Translations under genes and position numbers: made by a program | Shown: one piece after another, positions 18,787-28,144 of the stretch | How positions within the stretch are numbered: the stretch's first letter is position 1 | Layout: every line of letters starts with the position of its first letter | Source: JAMQKA01 sp034521835 | GTDB taxonomy: Bacteria; Bacteroidota; Rhodothermia; Balneolales; Balneolaceae | DNA length: 64,000 bases | Assembly (NCBI GenBank): GCA_034521835.1 | Contig: JAXHMA010000001.1 | Span: forward strand, 496,001 to 560,000 | Direction of reading: 5' to 3' | The notes under the pieces: model-generated | Told to the model about the DNA's origin: nothing | Database searches by the model: none | What the model saw: the letters and a program-made list of their open reading frames with translations, nothing else

Positions 18787-19605
18787 TTAGTTTTTAGCGA
18801 ATACCTTGTGCGTTTTACTAACGGGACTCAACCATGCCAGGTCGGGTACCTCTTCGTTGGCCCCGATAACCAGGTGGCCATGATCCGAAAGATGAGGCTT
18901 CAACCGGTCCAGGAAAGTCTGCTGGCGTTTTTTTGTAAAGTATGTGAACACCAAATTACGGCATAGAATTATGTCAAAGATTTGGCGGGGAAGAGCGTTG
19001 CAAATATCACGCTGATCAAATGTAACTTGCCGCGTAATCGATTGTTTAATTTGGTACTCCTCCTCACCGGCTTGTTCTTGTTTGTCAAAAAAAGCATCGA
19101 TCTCACGCTGTGTTAGTTCTTTTAAGGAGCCCGACGGATATCGCCCCGCCCGCGCTCGTTCCATCACCTCGGTATTACGATCGGATGCCAGAATATTTAC
19201 TGAAATATTGCTGTCAAAAGTCTCAGCAATCTGCTCGCTGATAATGGCCAGACTGTACGCCTCTTCACCATTGCAGCATCCGGCTGACCACGTGGAAATG
19301 GTTTGTGAGTCTGAATTTTTGAATAGGGCGGGCAACAGGTTATCCCGCATAAAATCCCAGACTTTGCGATCCCGAAAAAATTTGCTGATGGTAACATCGC
19401 ACAGCTTGTCCAGCTGGTTCCATTCCTGGGGATTTGTTTGAAGGTATTCTTTGTATTCAGAATATCCTCCGGTAAGACCGAGGGTCTGCATACGACCGCG
19501 GATTCGCCTCAGTACCTGGTTACGTGGTTTGCGAAAGCCCTCCCAGCGGTACCCCATGTTGGGAAGTGCCCACTGAAGAAATGCTATGGCTTTATCATCA
19601 CTCAC
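18787..19605 (-). CDS. CheR-type protein glutamate methyltransferase
   Basis: The protein has 272 residues. The N-terminal helical CheR domain is followed by a SAM-binding domain with ISTWSAGCCNGEEAYSLAI (motif I; GCC replaces the more usual GCS/GCA), LASDRNTEVMERARAGRYP, and DIILCRNLVFTYF near residue 212. CheR methylates chemoreceptors, but no receptor, CheA, CheW or CheB gene is in the window, so here it may serve another signalling pathway. Its ATG overlaps the stop codon of the M28 peptidase gene (19602-19605), so the two are translationally coupled. Confidence 0.88.
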   Translation of the reverse strand: MSDDKAIAFLQWALPNMGYRWEGFRKPRNQVLRRIRGRMQTLGLTGGYSEYKEYLQTNPQEWNQLDKLCDVTISKFFRDRKVWDFMRDNLLPALFKNSDSQTISTWSAGCCNGEEAYSLAIISEQIAETFDSNISVNILASDRNTEVMERARAGRYPSGSLKELTQREIDAFFDKQEQAGEEEYQIKQSITRQVTFDQRDICNALPRQIFDIILCRNLVFTYFTKKRQQTFLDRLKPHLSDHGHLVIGANEEVPDLAWLSPVSKTHKVFAKN

Positions 19606-20466
19606 TGGTGCGATAACTTTTTGACAGCAGCCCTGACCCCATCCACGACCTGGGCCATTCGCGTGTAATCCAGCGTATCGGGCGTATCTGAAGCGGTGTG
19701 GTAATTGGGATTACGGTAAAAAGCGGTGTCGGTGATCATGACAGCAGGATAGCCTGCCCACCAGTAGTTCATGTGATCCGACAACGAGATACCCGGCAAT
19801 ATTCGCGGCGCGTTGATCGATTCTACCGGTAGTGGAGAGCCCTCACACATCGACTCTCGAATAGTTTTAACCAACGTGCGCTGAAATAATTTTCCCACCA
19901 CAGCTACATAATTCCCTTTGGAGGGATAAAACGGACGCAGCAGGAAAAGCGGGTAAGAGCTGGCTGTCTTCCTCATCCCTGAAATAGCCGATCATCTCCA
20001 GGGCCAACATCGCGCGAACGTTTTCTCCCTGGTCTTTAAGCGATTTGGCGTGAACAAAACTGCCCATATTTCGAGTATAAAAATAGGGTGGTTCCTCCAA
20101 CGGGTATGAAACCAGTTCGACGGTCATCGGCAGCTTCTCGGTAGAAAGAAGTCGTGCCAGCTCCAGCAATCCGGCTACCCCGCTGGCGTTATCGTCGGCC
20201 CCGGGATAGGGGCCGGCCACATCGTAGTGAGCTCCCAGGATAATACGTTCTTCGCTACCAGCATCGAAAAAAGCCCGGACATTGCGAACCGTCATGCCAT
20301 CCACCGCATAAGGCTGTTCTTCAACGCGGTGTGCGAACGTCCTGAACTGATCCCCTATGTAGGTTGCCACCCGCTCCATGTTAGCGGGGTGACCGGCATC
20401 GCGAGGGGCAAGATCCTCAGCGAGCGTTACAACATGTTTCTCAAGCCGTTCGGGATCTGCTTTCAT
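19602..20466 (-). pseudogene. M28-family zinc aminopeptidase, one-base frameshift
   Basis: The first frame has ILGAHYDVAGPYPGADDNAS, which carries the zinc-binding His and Asp, and SYPLEEPPYF with the catalytic Glu pair. The second frame has SLSDHMNYWWAGYPAVMITD and YHTASDTPDTLDY with the last zinc His. One extra base around 19957-19966 separates them. Removing it gives DSQSYPLFLLRPF or DSSSYPLF and a 287-residue protein, a normal M28 length. The ATG at 20466 is chosen over an upstream TTG. It may be intact in the organism. Confidence 0.82.
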
Positions 20467-20552
20467 GACAGCATAATTATTGTTGAGTTGAAAAGTAAAT
20501 CTGTGTATATCTGTTGACAAAACAAAAGCAACGAGAACGGGAAGTCAGCAAT

Positions 20553-21143
20553 ATGGAACTGGACGACCACAAAGAAATAACGCCGGGGATACCGAGAGAA
20601 AACCTCCTTGCGTTATCGGTTGGTTCTGCCCTTACGTACCTAATTTTTGCCTGGCTGATTTTTCATTTCATCCACGGAACGGGACTGCAAACTGCCTTTG
20701 AGCACGGGTATTCAGTTACAAATCAGCTTTTGATTGGACTGGTGTCGGGAGGCGCCGGCGCGGCCGTAATCTCATTTCTAATGAATCGACCACCTGTTTC
20801 AGACGTGCTTTCTGACTATTACATCGTCCGGGTTATATCCAACAGCCGGTTTACCATTTTTGATCGCCTGCATCTATCCCTTTTTGCCGGAACGGGGGAG
20901 GAGTTGTTATTTCGCGGTGCTATCCAGCCGCTCCTTGGAATATGGATAACCTCACTGCTTTTTGTAGGGATCCACGGTTATTTCAAATTCCAGAAAACGG
21001 GGCATTATCTGTTTGGATTGATGATGTTCGGGTTGAGCATGTTGCTGGGCTATCTTTTTGAGTACGCCGGATTACTCGCTGCCATGATGGGCCATGCTGT
21101 TTATGATCTGATCATGTTACAGCTGGTTGCCCGAAAAGAGTAA
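20553..21143 (+). CDS. CPBP-family intramembrane glutamic protease
   Basis: The protein has 196 residues from the ATG at 20553, with several membrane segments. It carries the CPBP/Abi motifs: GEELLFRGAIQPLL (catalytic Glu pair and Arg), a FVGIHG block (motif 2 Phe-x-x-x-His), and GHAVYDLIM (motif 3 His/Asp). Family members process prenylated proteins or act in bacteriocin self-immunity. The role here is not shown. It is divergent from the M28 gene with 86 bp between starts. Confidence 0.88.
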   Translation: MELDDHKEITPGIPRENLLALSVGSALTYLIFAWLIFHFIHGTGLQTAFEHGYSVTNQLLIGLVSGGAGAAVISFLMNRPPVSDVLSDYYIVRVISNSRFTIFDRLHLSLFAGTGEELLFRGAIQPLLGIWITSLLFVGIHGYFKFQKTGHYLFGLMMFGLSMLLGYLFEYAGLLAAMMGHAVYDLIMLQLVARKE

Positions 21144-21210
21144 AAACGCATTTCTGCTTGCGCTAAACATGAATTTTGATACTTGCCCAATTCCTACAGG
21201 GTTGATTTAT

Positions 21211-22737
21211 TTAGTGGTACACAGAATCAACAGAAAAAATCTCCTGTTCATTATTTTGCCCAAAAATTTCAGCTGTTCCATTTCCAGGTGACGGTTTTTT
21301 AACCAGAGGTGATGATATGCGCTGTTTCCGTTTGAGGATGAAGAACGTGATGTCATCATTTTGAGGATGTCCGTTCAGCCAGTCCTCTGATTTGGCCTGT
21401 AGATGTCTGATAATACTGTCGGTATCCTCTTTGGCGACAGCAGAAAATAGTTGCTCCACACGGTTGTAGCCGACCATATCCCCCTTGCTGTTGAAGAGTT
21501 CCGGCAGGCCGTCTGTCATAAAAAGAACTACATCACCGGGATGTATTGCTGTTTTGACTTTTTTGTATGGAAATATCGTTCTGCTTCCCAGTGGTAAACC
21601 TTTGAGTGGAATCTTTTCTACGGTTTCTGTTTGAGTTCGATAGATTAACGCCGGAGGCATGCCGGCTCCCGCCAGTTCAAGGGTGTGCTCACCCAGCCGA
21701 CCGATGGCAAAAGCCATATAATACTTGCGAAATCCCATGAGGCTAATCGACCGGGAAGCCTGTTTAAGGAAGTCGACAAGATCACTGTTAACCGCATGTT
21801 CAGAAAACAGCAGCTTGATAGCCGTTACCATAACACTGGCTTGTAGCCCGTGGCCGGTTGCATCACCAATACCAAAAGTGAGTTGATTATCTTCTGCTAC
21901 CTGGAAATCGTAATAGTCCCCGCCTACCTCCGAGGCCGCCTTCATTGAAAACGAAAACTGGTAATCTGTCAAAAATGGTGATCGTTGAGGCAACATGTTT
22001 AACTGCATGGTGCGTGCAGCTTCCAGTTCACTGCTTTTTCGCTGGTATTCCAGTTCCAGCTCTTCATTTTTCTCCTTTAGAACGCGCTCGTTCCAGAAAA
22101 CTGCCTTCATGTAATACTCCAGCCAGTAGCTGGCAAACATGCCCATAATATTGGCCGAAACCAGGAAAAACATGTTATTCATGTAAATGTTATACGGTGT
22201 AATACCCAGAAAGGCCCCGGCTGATAGATAGGTGGCGACAACGAACCATGTGGTCAGGGAAGCGTAGATAAACCGCATTCTCAACAGGCCGTGGGCAAAC
22301 ATGATGGCCAGGATCAATCCTGCATAATAGTGATAACCACCCGCCGATTCTGACACCAAAATCATGGCGTTGATCCCAAGCCCGGCAAAAATAATCGTCA
22401 TGCTCATCAGAAACTGTAGATGCTTTATACCCCATGAAGTGTATGAAAGGTAGATAACGCCTACAAAAATAATACAGCTCACGATGCGGTTGATCATCAG
22501 TTCCGTCACAACCAAAGGAGTCATCAGGGGATCAAGCCACGCAAAGAAAATGTACAAGCCGATGGCAAGAACGAGCGAAATTCTGACAAAGCTGGCAGAG
22601 CGGATGGCGGCATAATCTTCATACGCCCTGTTTAACTCAGAATCGCGAAATGAGAGCGTCAGAGGATGCACCTGGAGCCGGTTTCGGTCGGCTTTTTTTC
22701 TGAATTTATTCCACCCTATGTTACGTAAAAGTGCCAT
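21211..22737 (-). CDS. Membrane-bound SpoIIE-type PP2C serine phosphatase
   Basis: The 508-residue protein has about six membrane segments (about 60-230), a coiled coil (KEKNEELELEYQRKSSELEA), then a SpoIIE domain. SpoIIE landmarks are ASEVGGDYYDF, LTFGIGDATGHGLQASVM, the ALIYR strand, and GDVVLFMTDGLPELFN with a metal Asp near 425, plus NDDITFFILK at the end. Such proteins dephosphorylate anti-anti-sigma factors. No STAS or RsbW partner is in the window. Confidence 0.9.
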   Translation of the reverse strand: MALLRNIGWNKFRKKADRNRLQVHPLTLSFRDSELNRAYEDYAAIRSASFVRISLVLAIGLYIFFAWLDPLMTPLVVTELMINRIVSCIIFVGVIYLSYTSWGIKHLQFLMSMTIIFAGLGINAMILVSESAGGYHYYAGLILAIMFAHGLLRMRFIYASLTTWFVVATYLSAGAFLGITPYNIYMNNMFFLVSANIMGMFASYWLEYYMKAVFWNERVLKEKNEELELEYQRKSSELEAARTMQLNMLPQRSPFLTDYQFSFSMKAASEVGGDYYDFQVAEDNQLTFGIGDATGHGLQASVMVTAIKLLFSEHAVNSDLVDFLKQASRSISLMGFRKYYMAFAIGRLGEHTLELAGAGMPPALIYRTQTETVEKIPLKGLPLGSRTIFPYKKVKTAIHPGDVVLFMTDGLPELFNSKGDMVGYNRVEQLFSAVAKEDTDSIIRHLQAKSEDWLNGHPQNDDITFFILKRKQRISSPLVKKPSPGNGTAEIFGQNNEQEIFSVDSVYH

Positions 22738-23080
22738 TGAAAATCTGTCTGATTTGAATCACCTATAAACACATGATATTACGCTTTTTCCCGATTATAA
22801 ATCGAAATATATTTGGGTAAGCACGTGTTTTTTTGGACGTTGATGCTCTCGAACCAAGTAGAAAAATTGCGTTATTATCTTCCTGTTTTTATTGGATTAG
22901 ACGGGTTCGCTGGAAAAAAGTTGTTAGTCTCAGTTCTGAAGGATTTTTGGATACTGTGAAGTGTCGAATATTTACAATGTATATGTACATGCCGGCCAAA
23001 TGGTACAACTCGAAAAGCTCCCCATATCTGGCAGTTCTTATTAGCAGGTAAGAAATATCAAAGCCAGGTAATAAATAAAG
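22738..23080. other. Gap, probably leader plus non-coding sequence
   Basis: The sequence is AT-rich and I recognise no gene. It separates the SpoIIE phosphatase start from the 3' end of the interrupted membrane-protein remnant. Confidence 0.35.
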
Positions 23081-23247
23081 CTAAATCAAGGGAATAGGTG
23101 CTCCACTTATGATGAGGGCTGTCGCCCAGAGTAAGTCTATATTGAACCAAGCTGATTTAAGCAATCTGAGTCCCAGCTTTTCATATACAATCACTGACGC
23201 AATTCCCATAATCAGGAGGTATCCAAAGGTGTGAACCAGAATGACAA

Positions 23248-23318
23248 AAAAACCGATCAGAGGTTCGGTTGGCAGACTCGACAGGATGCTGAAATGGCTG
23301 GCATGATCCACCATTACA
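23248..23318. repeat. 71-bp target duplication, left copy
   Basis: Positions 23248-23318 are identical to 24972-25042. They start AAAAACCGATCAGAGG and end CACCATTACA. They immediately flank the 13-bp inverted repeats of the IS1634-family element. This is a target-site duplication far longer than the 2-14 bp usual for insertion sequences. Confidence 0.9.
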
Positions 23319-24971
23319 CCTGACTTCCGCACTTTTCTGAGGTTGGAATTTCGTGAATTGGTACGCAATGACTTACGGATTTAAAAATCAATATTTGGGT
23401 GTCCCAGATCTTTTTTTGGTGTATTTTCAGGATATGTTTGTACGCAAAAAGTCCAATAAAAGTGGAAGCACAAGTGTTCAGGTCATCGACAAGAGCTCGG
23501 GGGGCTACAAAGTGGTAAAAACCATGGGTAGTTCAGGTGACCCGCAGCAGGTCGATCAGTTGATTCGTCGTGCTCATCAGTGGATCAGCCATCAGTTGGG
23601 CCAATCCGAACTTGATTTTCACGATGAGAAACAGCTGTATTCTTCATTTATCTCCGGCATTCAACAAGTGACGGTAGCCGGAACGGAGCTGTTGCTTGGC
23701 AGGCTTTTTGACCAGATAGGCTTTGGCCAGATTGCCGATCATCTGTTTCGCTGTCTGGTGTTGTCCAGACTGTGTTTTCCGGTGAGCAAGCTCAAGACCA
23801 CCGACTATCTGCAAAGATATCATGGCATTGCTGTCGATGAGGATGCCATTTACCGCTATATGGATAAACTGCAGGCCACTCAAAAGGAAACCGTCCAACA
23901 GATCAGCTACCGCCACACCCGGAAGGTACTGGGGGAGGAGATACGGTTGGTGTTTTACGATGTGACGACCCTTTATTTTGAAATTGATAGTGAAGATACC
24001 CTGCGCAAAACCGGCTTTAGCAAGGAAGGCAAACATCACCGTCCACAGATTGTGCTGGGCCTGCTGGTCAGCGAGGGCGGCTACCCCCTAGCCTACGAAA
24101 TTTTCCAGGGCAATACTTTTGAAGGCCACACGATGTTGCCGGTCCTGGAGGCCTTTAAGGTAAGGTACGAGCTTGACAAGCTGGTAATCGTAGCCGATTC
24201 GGGCCTGCTGTCCAAGTCCAATATTGCCGGGCTACAAGACAAAGGCTATGAGTTCATTCTGGGAGCACGAATCAAAAACGAAGCGCAATCCATCAAAAAT
24301 CGGATTCTGGGATTGAGGTTGACGAACAATCAGAGTAGCGTGATTGACAAACCTGATGCCACGCGACTGATCATCAGCTATAGCGACAAACGAGCACGCA
24401 AAGATCAATACAATCGCCAAAAAGGACTGCGAAAGTTGGAAAAACGGATCCAATCCGGAAAGCTTACCAAAGCCCACATCAACAACAAAGGCTACAATAA
24501 ATACCTGAAGCTGGAAGGAGATGTATCGATCAGCATTGATCGCGAGAAGTTTGAAGCCGACGGGAAATGGGACGGGCTAAAGGGATATCTGACAAACTCC
24601 AGGCTACCAAAAGATCAGGTGATTGAAAACTACGCTCATCTATGGAAGATAGAGCGGGCATTTAGAATTTCGAAGACGAACTTAAAAATCAGGCCTGTTT
24701 ATCACAGGCTGCAGCGCAGGATTGAGGCTCATATTTGTATCGCTTTTGTGGGGTATAAAGTCTACAAAGAGCTGGAAAGGCAATTGAAAGAGAAGAAAAC
24801 AGAGCTGAGTCCGGAAAAAGCCATCGATATCGCTAAAACGATTTATGCCATAAAGGTGGTCACTCCATTGAACAAAGAGGAAATCCAGCAGACACTGATC
24901 TTGAATGAAGAACAGAAGGAGCTTGCTGAATTATTTAACTTTTGACAGGGTGTCCAAATGCGGAAGTCAGG
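23319..24971 (+). mobile_element. IS1634-family insertion sequence (1653 bp)
   Basis: The termini are perfect 13-bp inverted repeats, CCTGACTTCCGCA (23319-23331) and TGCGGAAGTCAGG (24959-24971). A single transposase gene fills the element. It is flanked by a 71-bp direct duplication and splits a membrane-protein gene. The boundaries could shift by one base because the flanking base is shared. The IS1634 group is known for long, variable target duplications, which agrees with the duplication here. It appears complete and possibly recent, since both duplicates are identical. Confidence 0.9.
23434..24945 (+). CDS. IS1634-family DDE transposase
   Basis: The protein has 503 residues from the ATG at 23434. 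Family features are MFVRKKSNKSGSTSVQVID at the start, an IRLVFYDVTTLYFE strand with the first catalytic Asp, then GFSKEGKHHRPQIVLGLLV, LVIVADSGLLSKSN with the second Asp, and HLWKIERAFRISKTNL with the catalytic Glu (the YREK-like region). The frame is intact, so the enzyme could be active. An in-frame extension upstream to 23353 reaches into the left end and is probably not translated. Confidence 0.92.
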   Translation: MFVRKKSNKSGSTSVQVIDKSSGGYKVVKTMGSSGDPQQVDQLIRRAHQWISHQLGQSELDFHDEKQLYSSFISGIQQVTVAGTELLLGRLFDQIGFGQIADHLFRCLVLSRLCFPVSKLKTTDYLQRYHGIAVDEDAIYRYMDKLQATQKETVQQISYRHTRKVLGEEIRLVFYDVTTLYFEIDSEDTLRKTGFSKEGKHHRPQIVLGLLVSEGGYPLAYEIFQGNTFEGHTMLPVLEAFKVRYELDKLVIVADSGLLSKSNIAGLQDKGYEFILGARIKNEAQSIKNRILGLRLTNNQSSVIDKPDATRLIISYSDKRARKDQYNRQKGLRKLEKRIQSGKLTKAHINNKGYNKYLKLEGDVSISIDREKFEADGKWDGLKGYLTNSRLPKDQVIENYAHLWKIERAFRISKTNLKIRPVYHRLQRRIEAHICIAFVGYKVYKELERQLKEKKTELSPEKAIDIAKTIYAIKVVTPLNKEEIQQTLILNEEQKELAELFNF

Positions 24972-25042
24972 AAAAACCGATCAGAGGTTCGGTTGGCAGA
25001 CTCGACAGGATGCTGAAATGGCTGGCATGATCCACCATTACA
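24972..25042. repeat. 71-bp target duplication, right copy
   Basis: This is identical to 23248-23318 and directly abuts the right inverted repeat of the IS1634-family element. The sequence beyond it (CTCGAGTTCGGG) is the original continuation of the interrupted gene. Confidence 0.9.
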
Positions 25043-25093
25043 CTCGAGTTCGGGCTGTGCATATGCACCGATCTCACGCCGGAGCCGGTGGAC

Positions 25094-25540
25094 CTATCCC
25101 CAAATAGAAAAGGTAACACCATTAAGCCTGCGCCATGGGCAGAGGCCATCAGGAATGACCAGGTAGCTTAATGCACTGAATTTTTGCAGGTCGGGATCAT
25201 TCGGGAAAAGGTTGATGACATTTTTGGGAATATGAAGCATATCTTTCTTCCCCAAAAAAACCTCGCAGGGAGTGCCCACTACATCGTATTGATAATCCTC
25301 GACAAATTGATCATCCATCCAAAAGGCCAAAGCCCGTAATTTTTTCTCCTTTTAAATGTACTCGGTAATCCAGGCCGCCTTTGCGTGAAGTGCTTCTGCC
25401 AAATGTTTAACAAGGGCCCGGAAAAATTCATTACCGGTGTATGCAACGGTCCCTTCAAGGATGGTTTTAAGAGCGGTTTGATCCTTTTTCAGATTGTCGT
25501 TATGGGAATGGGGACTGCCTATTTTGCCATTTGTTACCAA
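25094..25540 (-). pseudogene. GAF-domain protein remnant with in-frame stop
   Basis: Two pieces lie in one frame. The upstream piece (25540-25352) reads ALKTILEGTVAYTGNEFFRA and KHLAEALHAKAAWITEYI. A TAA follows, and the frame resumes with KEKKLRALAFWMDDQF, YDVVGTPCEVFLGKKD, PNDPDLQKFSALSYL. This is the first two thirds of a signalling GAF domain, in which GTPCE and the closing SYLGIP are typical. The domain stops at about 25165, where the sequence changes abruptly into the membrane-protein remnant in a different frame. A deletion has evidently fused two unrelated genes. The downstream kinase or output domain is absent. Confidence 0.7.
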
Positions 25541-25745
25541 TTGTTTTTACTGTATTTATGGCTGGTATATACTCATTTTTTTATTTTGCAAATACTTTGC
25601 ATAAGGTTTAGTTATTTATCGAGACTCTTTTGCTCGTTAAGTAGGGAAAATGCTAGAAAAGTGTGGGCATATTTAATTTCTTTTAGAAAATGTCGATGGC
25701 ATGAATTATTTATGGGAAACTGTTTCAAATTATAATCTACTGTCT

Positions 25746-27661
25746 ATGAATGTCAGACTGCTTTTTTTTGTCTTTTTTTAATCCATCCTGCGGACGTCTT
25801 TGGCCAGCCCAATTCCAGCGAGGTCCACGTCTGGGAGATGGTGGAAATCTCCTTTGAGGGCGAAGATGAGTACGAGAATAACTATACCGATGTGCGAATG
25901 TGGGTGGACCTTGAGGGGCCCGATTTCTCCAGGCGAATTTATGGTTTCTGGGATGGCGGTAACACCTATAAAGTGCGCCTTGTGGCAACGAAACCCGGAA
26001 AATGGAGCTGGAAAAGCGGATCTAATCAACCGGGCGATGAAGGGCTGAATGGTTATTCTGGTTCGTTTTACGCGCAGGAATGGACGGTGGAAGAAAAGGC
26101 ACAGAATCCGAACAGGCATGGTTTTGTCAGAGCCACACCGGATGGGCACGCGTTGCAGTACGCGGACGGCACGCCCTTCTTTTTAACGGGCGATACCTGG
26201 CTGGCCGGGGCTACCTGGCGGCTGCCGTTTCGTGGTGCCGCTCCGCCTGAAAATTACAAGCCGGCTCCCGGCATTGGCTTTGAGGATGCGGTTCACTATC
26301 GCAAGCGGCAGGGCTACAACTCGGTGAGTATGATCGCCAGTTTTCCCAACTGGGACGCTGATATCGATCCGAGCACCTATGCCGACTCTAACGGCATCTA
26401 CGTGCGCAACGCCTGGGAAAAGTTCGGGTATGACGTTTCAGGTGCAAAAGGTGTGGATGCTTCCGGGGGATCCAGCTACTGGGGTACATTTACCGCAAAA
26501 AATATGCGGGATGAATATGGCAACCTGCCGTTCGAAATGTCGGAGGAGCATGAGGGGGTATCCAATTTCAATCGGATCAACCCGGAGTATTTTCAGAGTC
26601 TCGACCAAAAGATGTTGTACCTGCACAAACAGGGATTGGTGCCGCTGCTGGAGACGGTCCGCCACGATGTCGGTCCCTCCTGGAATGCCTATTTCGATTT
26701 TAACGAAACTTTTGCCCGGTACGTGCAGTATCTTATTTCGCGTTACGGGGCGCATAACATGATATTCAGCGGTATTCATCTGGACTGGATTCCTGATGAG
26801 TATAGCCTCACTGCAGAACAGTTCAACCAGGCGCTGACTTATCATCTAAAGGAATATGGGCCGCTTCCATTTGGCCAGCCGCACACCACGTTGATCAACA
26901 ATTCAACCTACCTGCAGTTTGGCCATGGGGATTCTGTTCCGTGGCTGACGATGCACAGCGTGGGGAACAATCCCCGGCATCACGGCGTGTATGAGATGCA
27001 GGAAACTATTTTTAAGCTCAATCCTGCATACCCGACCATCAATTTTGAACTCTACTATACCGGGTGGGATCACAACCTGACGACCATTGCAGGTGAACGT
27101 CCACCCGTCAACTCGGCCCGCGACAACTATTTTGCCCGTGCCCAGATGTATGGTTCGGTGCTTTCCGGTGGACTTACGGGTCATGTTCACGGAACGGCTT
27201 CCTACGACATCACTACCACCGGTGAACCCGACGGCGCCCGACCGCATATTTGGGAGGCGATGAAGTATGAATCGGGCAGCTACATGCAGCACCTGAAAGC
27301 ATTTATGCTGTCGGAAGGAGAGCGTTACAAGGATCTGCGCCTGGCGACCGATGATATTACACCGCGCAAAGCTGAGGGAAGTCCGCCGGAAGGACTCGAC
27401 GGCTGGTCCTTTATGATGCGAACACCCGACAAGAATTTTGCTTTGCTATATTTTGAAAACGGGGCCACGCTGCCCACGCTGAGCGGATTTAATCCCGGTA
27501 CAGAATACTTTTTCCAGTGGTATAATCCCAAAAATGGAACGTGGAAACAGCCCGTGACAATTCAATCAAATAAGGAGGGTGAGCTGGAACTCCCGGCATT
27601 CCCGGAATCCAGCGACCGCCCGAACACGGACTGGGCGGCGAAGATTGTGATCCAGAAATAA
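25746..27661 (+). pseudogene. DUF5060/DUF4038 (apiosidase-like) secreted glycoside hydrolase, frameshift in a poly-T tract
   Basis: The ATG at 25746 starts a signal peptide (MNVRLLFFVFF), which breaks in the T7 run at 25773-25779. One more T gives FFVFFLIHPADVFGQPNSSE and joins the main frame, for 638 residues in all. Domains: DUF5060 (about 30-115: DLEGPDFSRRIYGFWDGG, GKWSWKSG), an apiosidase-like TIM barrel (about 125-520: DGTPFFLTGDTWLAGATW, NMIFSGIHLDWIPDE), and a C-terminal putative collagen-binding domain (GTEYFFQWYNPKNGTW). It probably trims plant- or algae-derived polysaccharide outside the cell. An in-frame internal ATG at 25838 would remove the signal peptide and part of DUF5060. 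Confidence 0.85.
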
Positions 27662-27668
27662 AGGGCTT

Positions 27669-27697
27669 GTGCGATGCATTTAGGAAGTGCATTGCAC
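27669..27697. terminator. Hairpin downstream of the DUF5060/DUF4038 gene
   Basis: A 10-bp stem, GTGCGATGCA (27669-27678) and TGCATTGCAC (27688-27697), has one G-T pair and a 9-base loop, 7 bases after the stop codon. There is no T-tract after it, so it could stabilise the 3' end rather than end transcription on its own. Confidence 0.5.
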
Positions 27698-28144
27698 ATT
27701 GAAGCTTTTGCAAGAAGGCTGGTCGCAGAGCATCCGTAGGATTCCAGCGCGGAGCGTAGAAAGAAAGCATCATTTGTAAATTGTGGCTAATTTAAAGTTG
27801 GTTAATATTTGCAGAAAGTGTCTTTACCCGTAATAATAAAGTCTTGGTTCATCCGCTCTGCGGTTGAACCCCATCTGGCGCTCCGCGTCCCACAGGCATT
27901 TGATAATTGAGACCTGAATCCGTGAGTTAAGGAATATAACCTACGTTCTTTGCTTTACTGATTCGATTGTGAGCTGGTATTAGCAGCCAACCTGCCAATC
28001 AGCTGTGGAAGAAGCACTTTTGGAGCTGCCAATTACTCTCCTCTGGCTGTAGTTTGTTTGTTAGAGCTACGACAGGCATGCCGTCCTTGCGGGGACAGGA
28101 CAGACGGGCCAATACGTGCTTGCCGGGGTGCCCGCCCGGGCCGG
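27698..28144. other. Gap between the glycoside hydrolase and the IS1380-family transposase
   Basis: No gene is seen. The left end of the IS1380-family element must lie here, probably between about 28000 and 28080, where base composition changes from AT-rich to GC-rich. I could not find a convincing terminal repeat matching the right side. Confidence 0.4.

Larger units (their letters stand above)
23081..25165 (-). pseudogene. Remnant of a membrane protein, split by the IS1634-family element
   Basis: Reading on the minus strand, the upstream piece (about 25165 to 24972) gives MASAHGAGLMVLPFLFGDRS and a loop with HMHSPNSSVMVDHASHF. The downstream piece (23318 to 23081) gives FFVILVHTFGYLLIMGIASV, YEKLGLRLLKSAWFNIDLLW and ends in GAPIPLI. 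Removing the element and one 71-bp duplicate restores one continuous frame. The HGAGLM segment and the VHT helix resemble a family of small integral membrane proteins of unknown function. The N-terminus is missing: upstream of about 25160 the frame runs into a GAF-domain remnant. Confidence 0.65.

Noticed and set aside
18787..19605. Chemotaxis cluster around CheR
   Set aside because: No receptor, CheA, CheW, CheB or CheY gene is nearby; the gene is coupled to an M28 peptidase instead.
22833..23051. 72-codon plus-strand frame
   Set aside because: No start context, no motif and no family features; probably chance in the leader region of the SpoIIE phosphatase.
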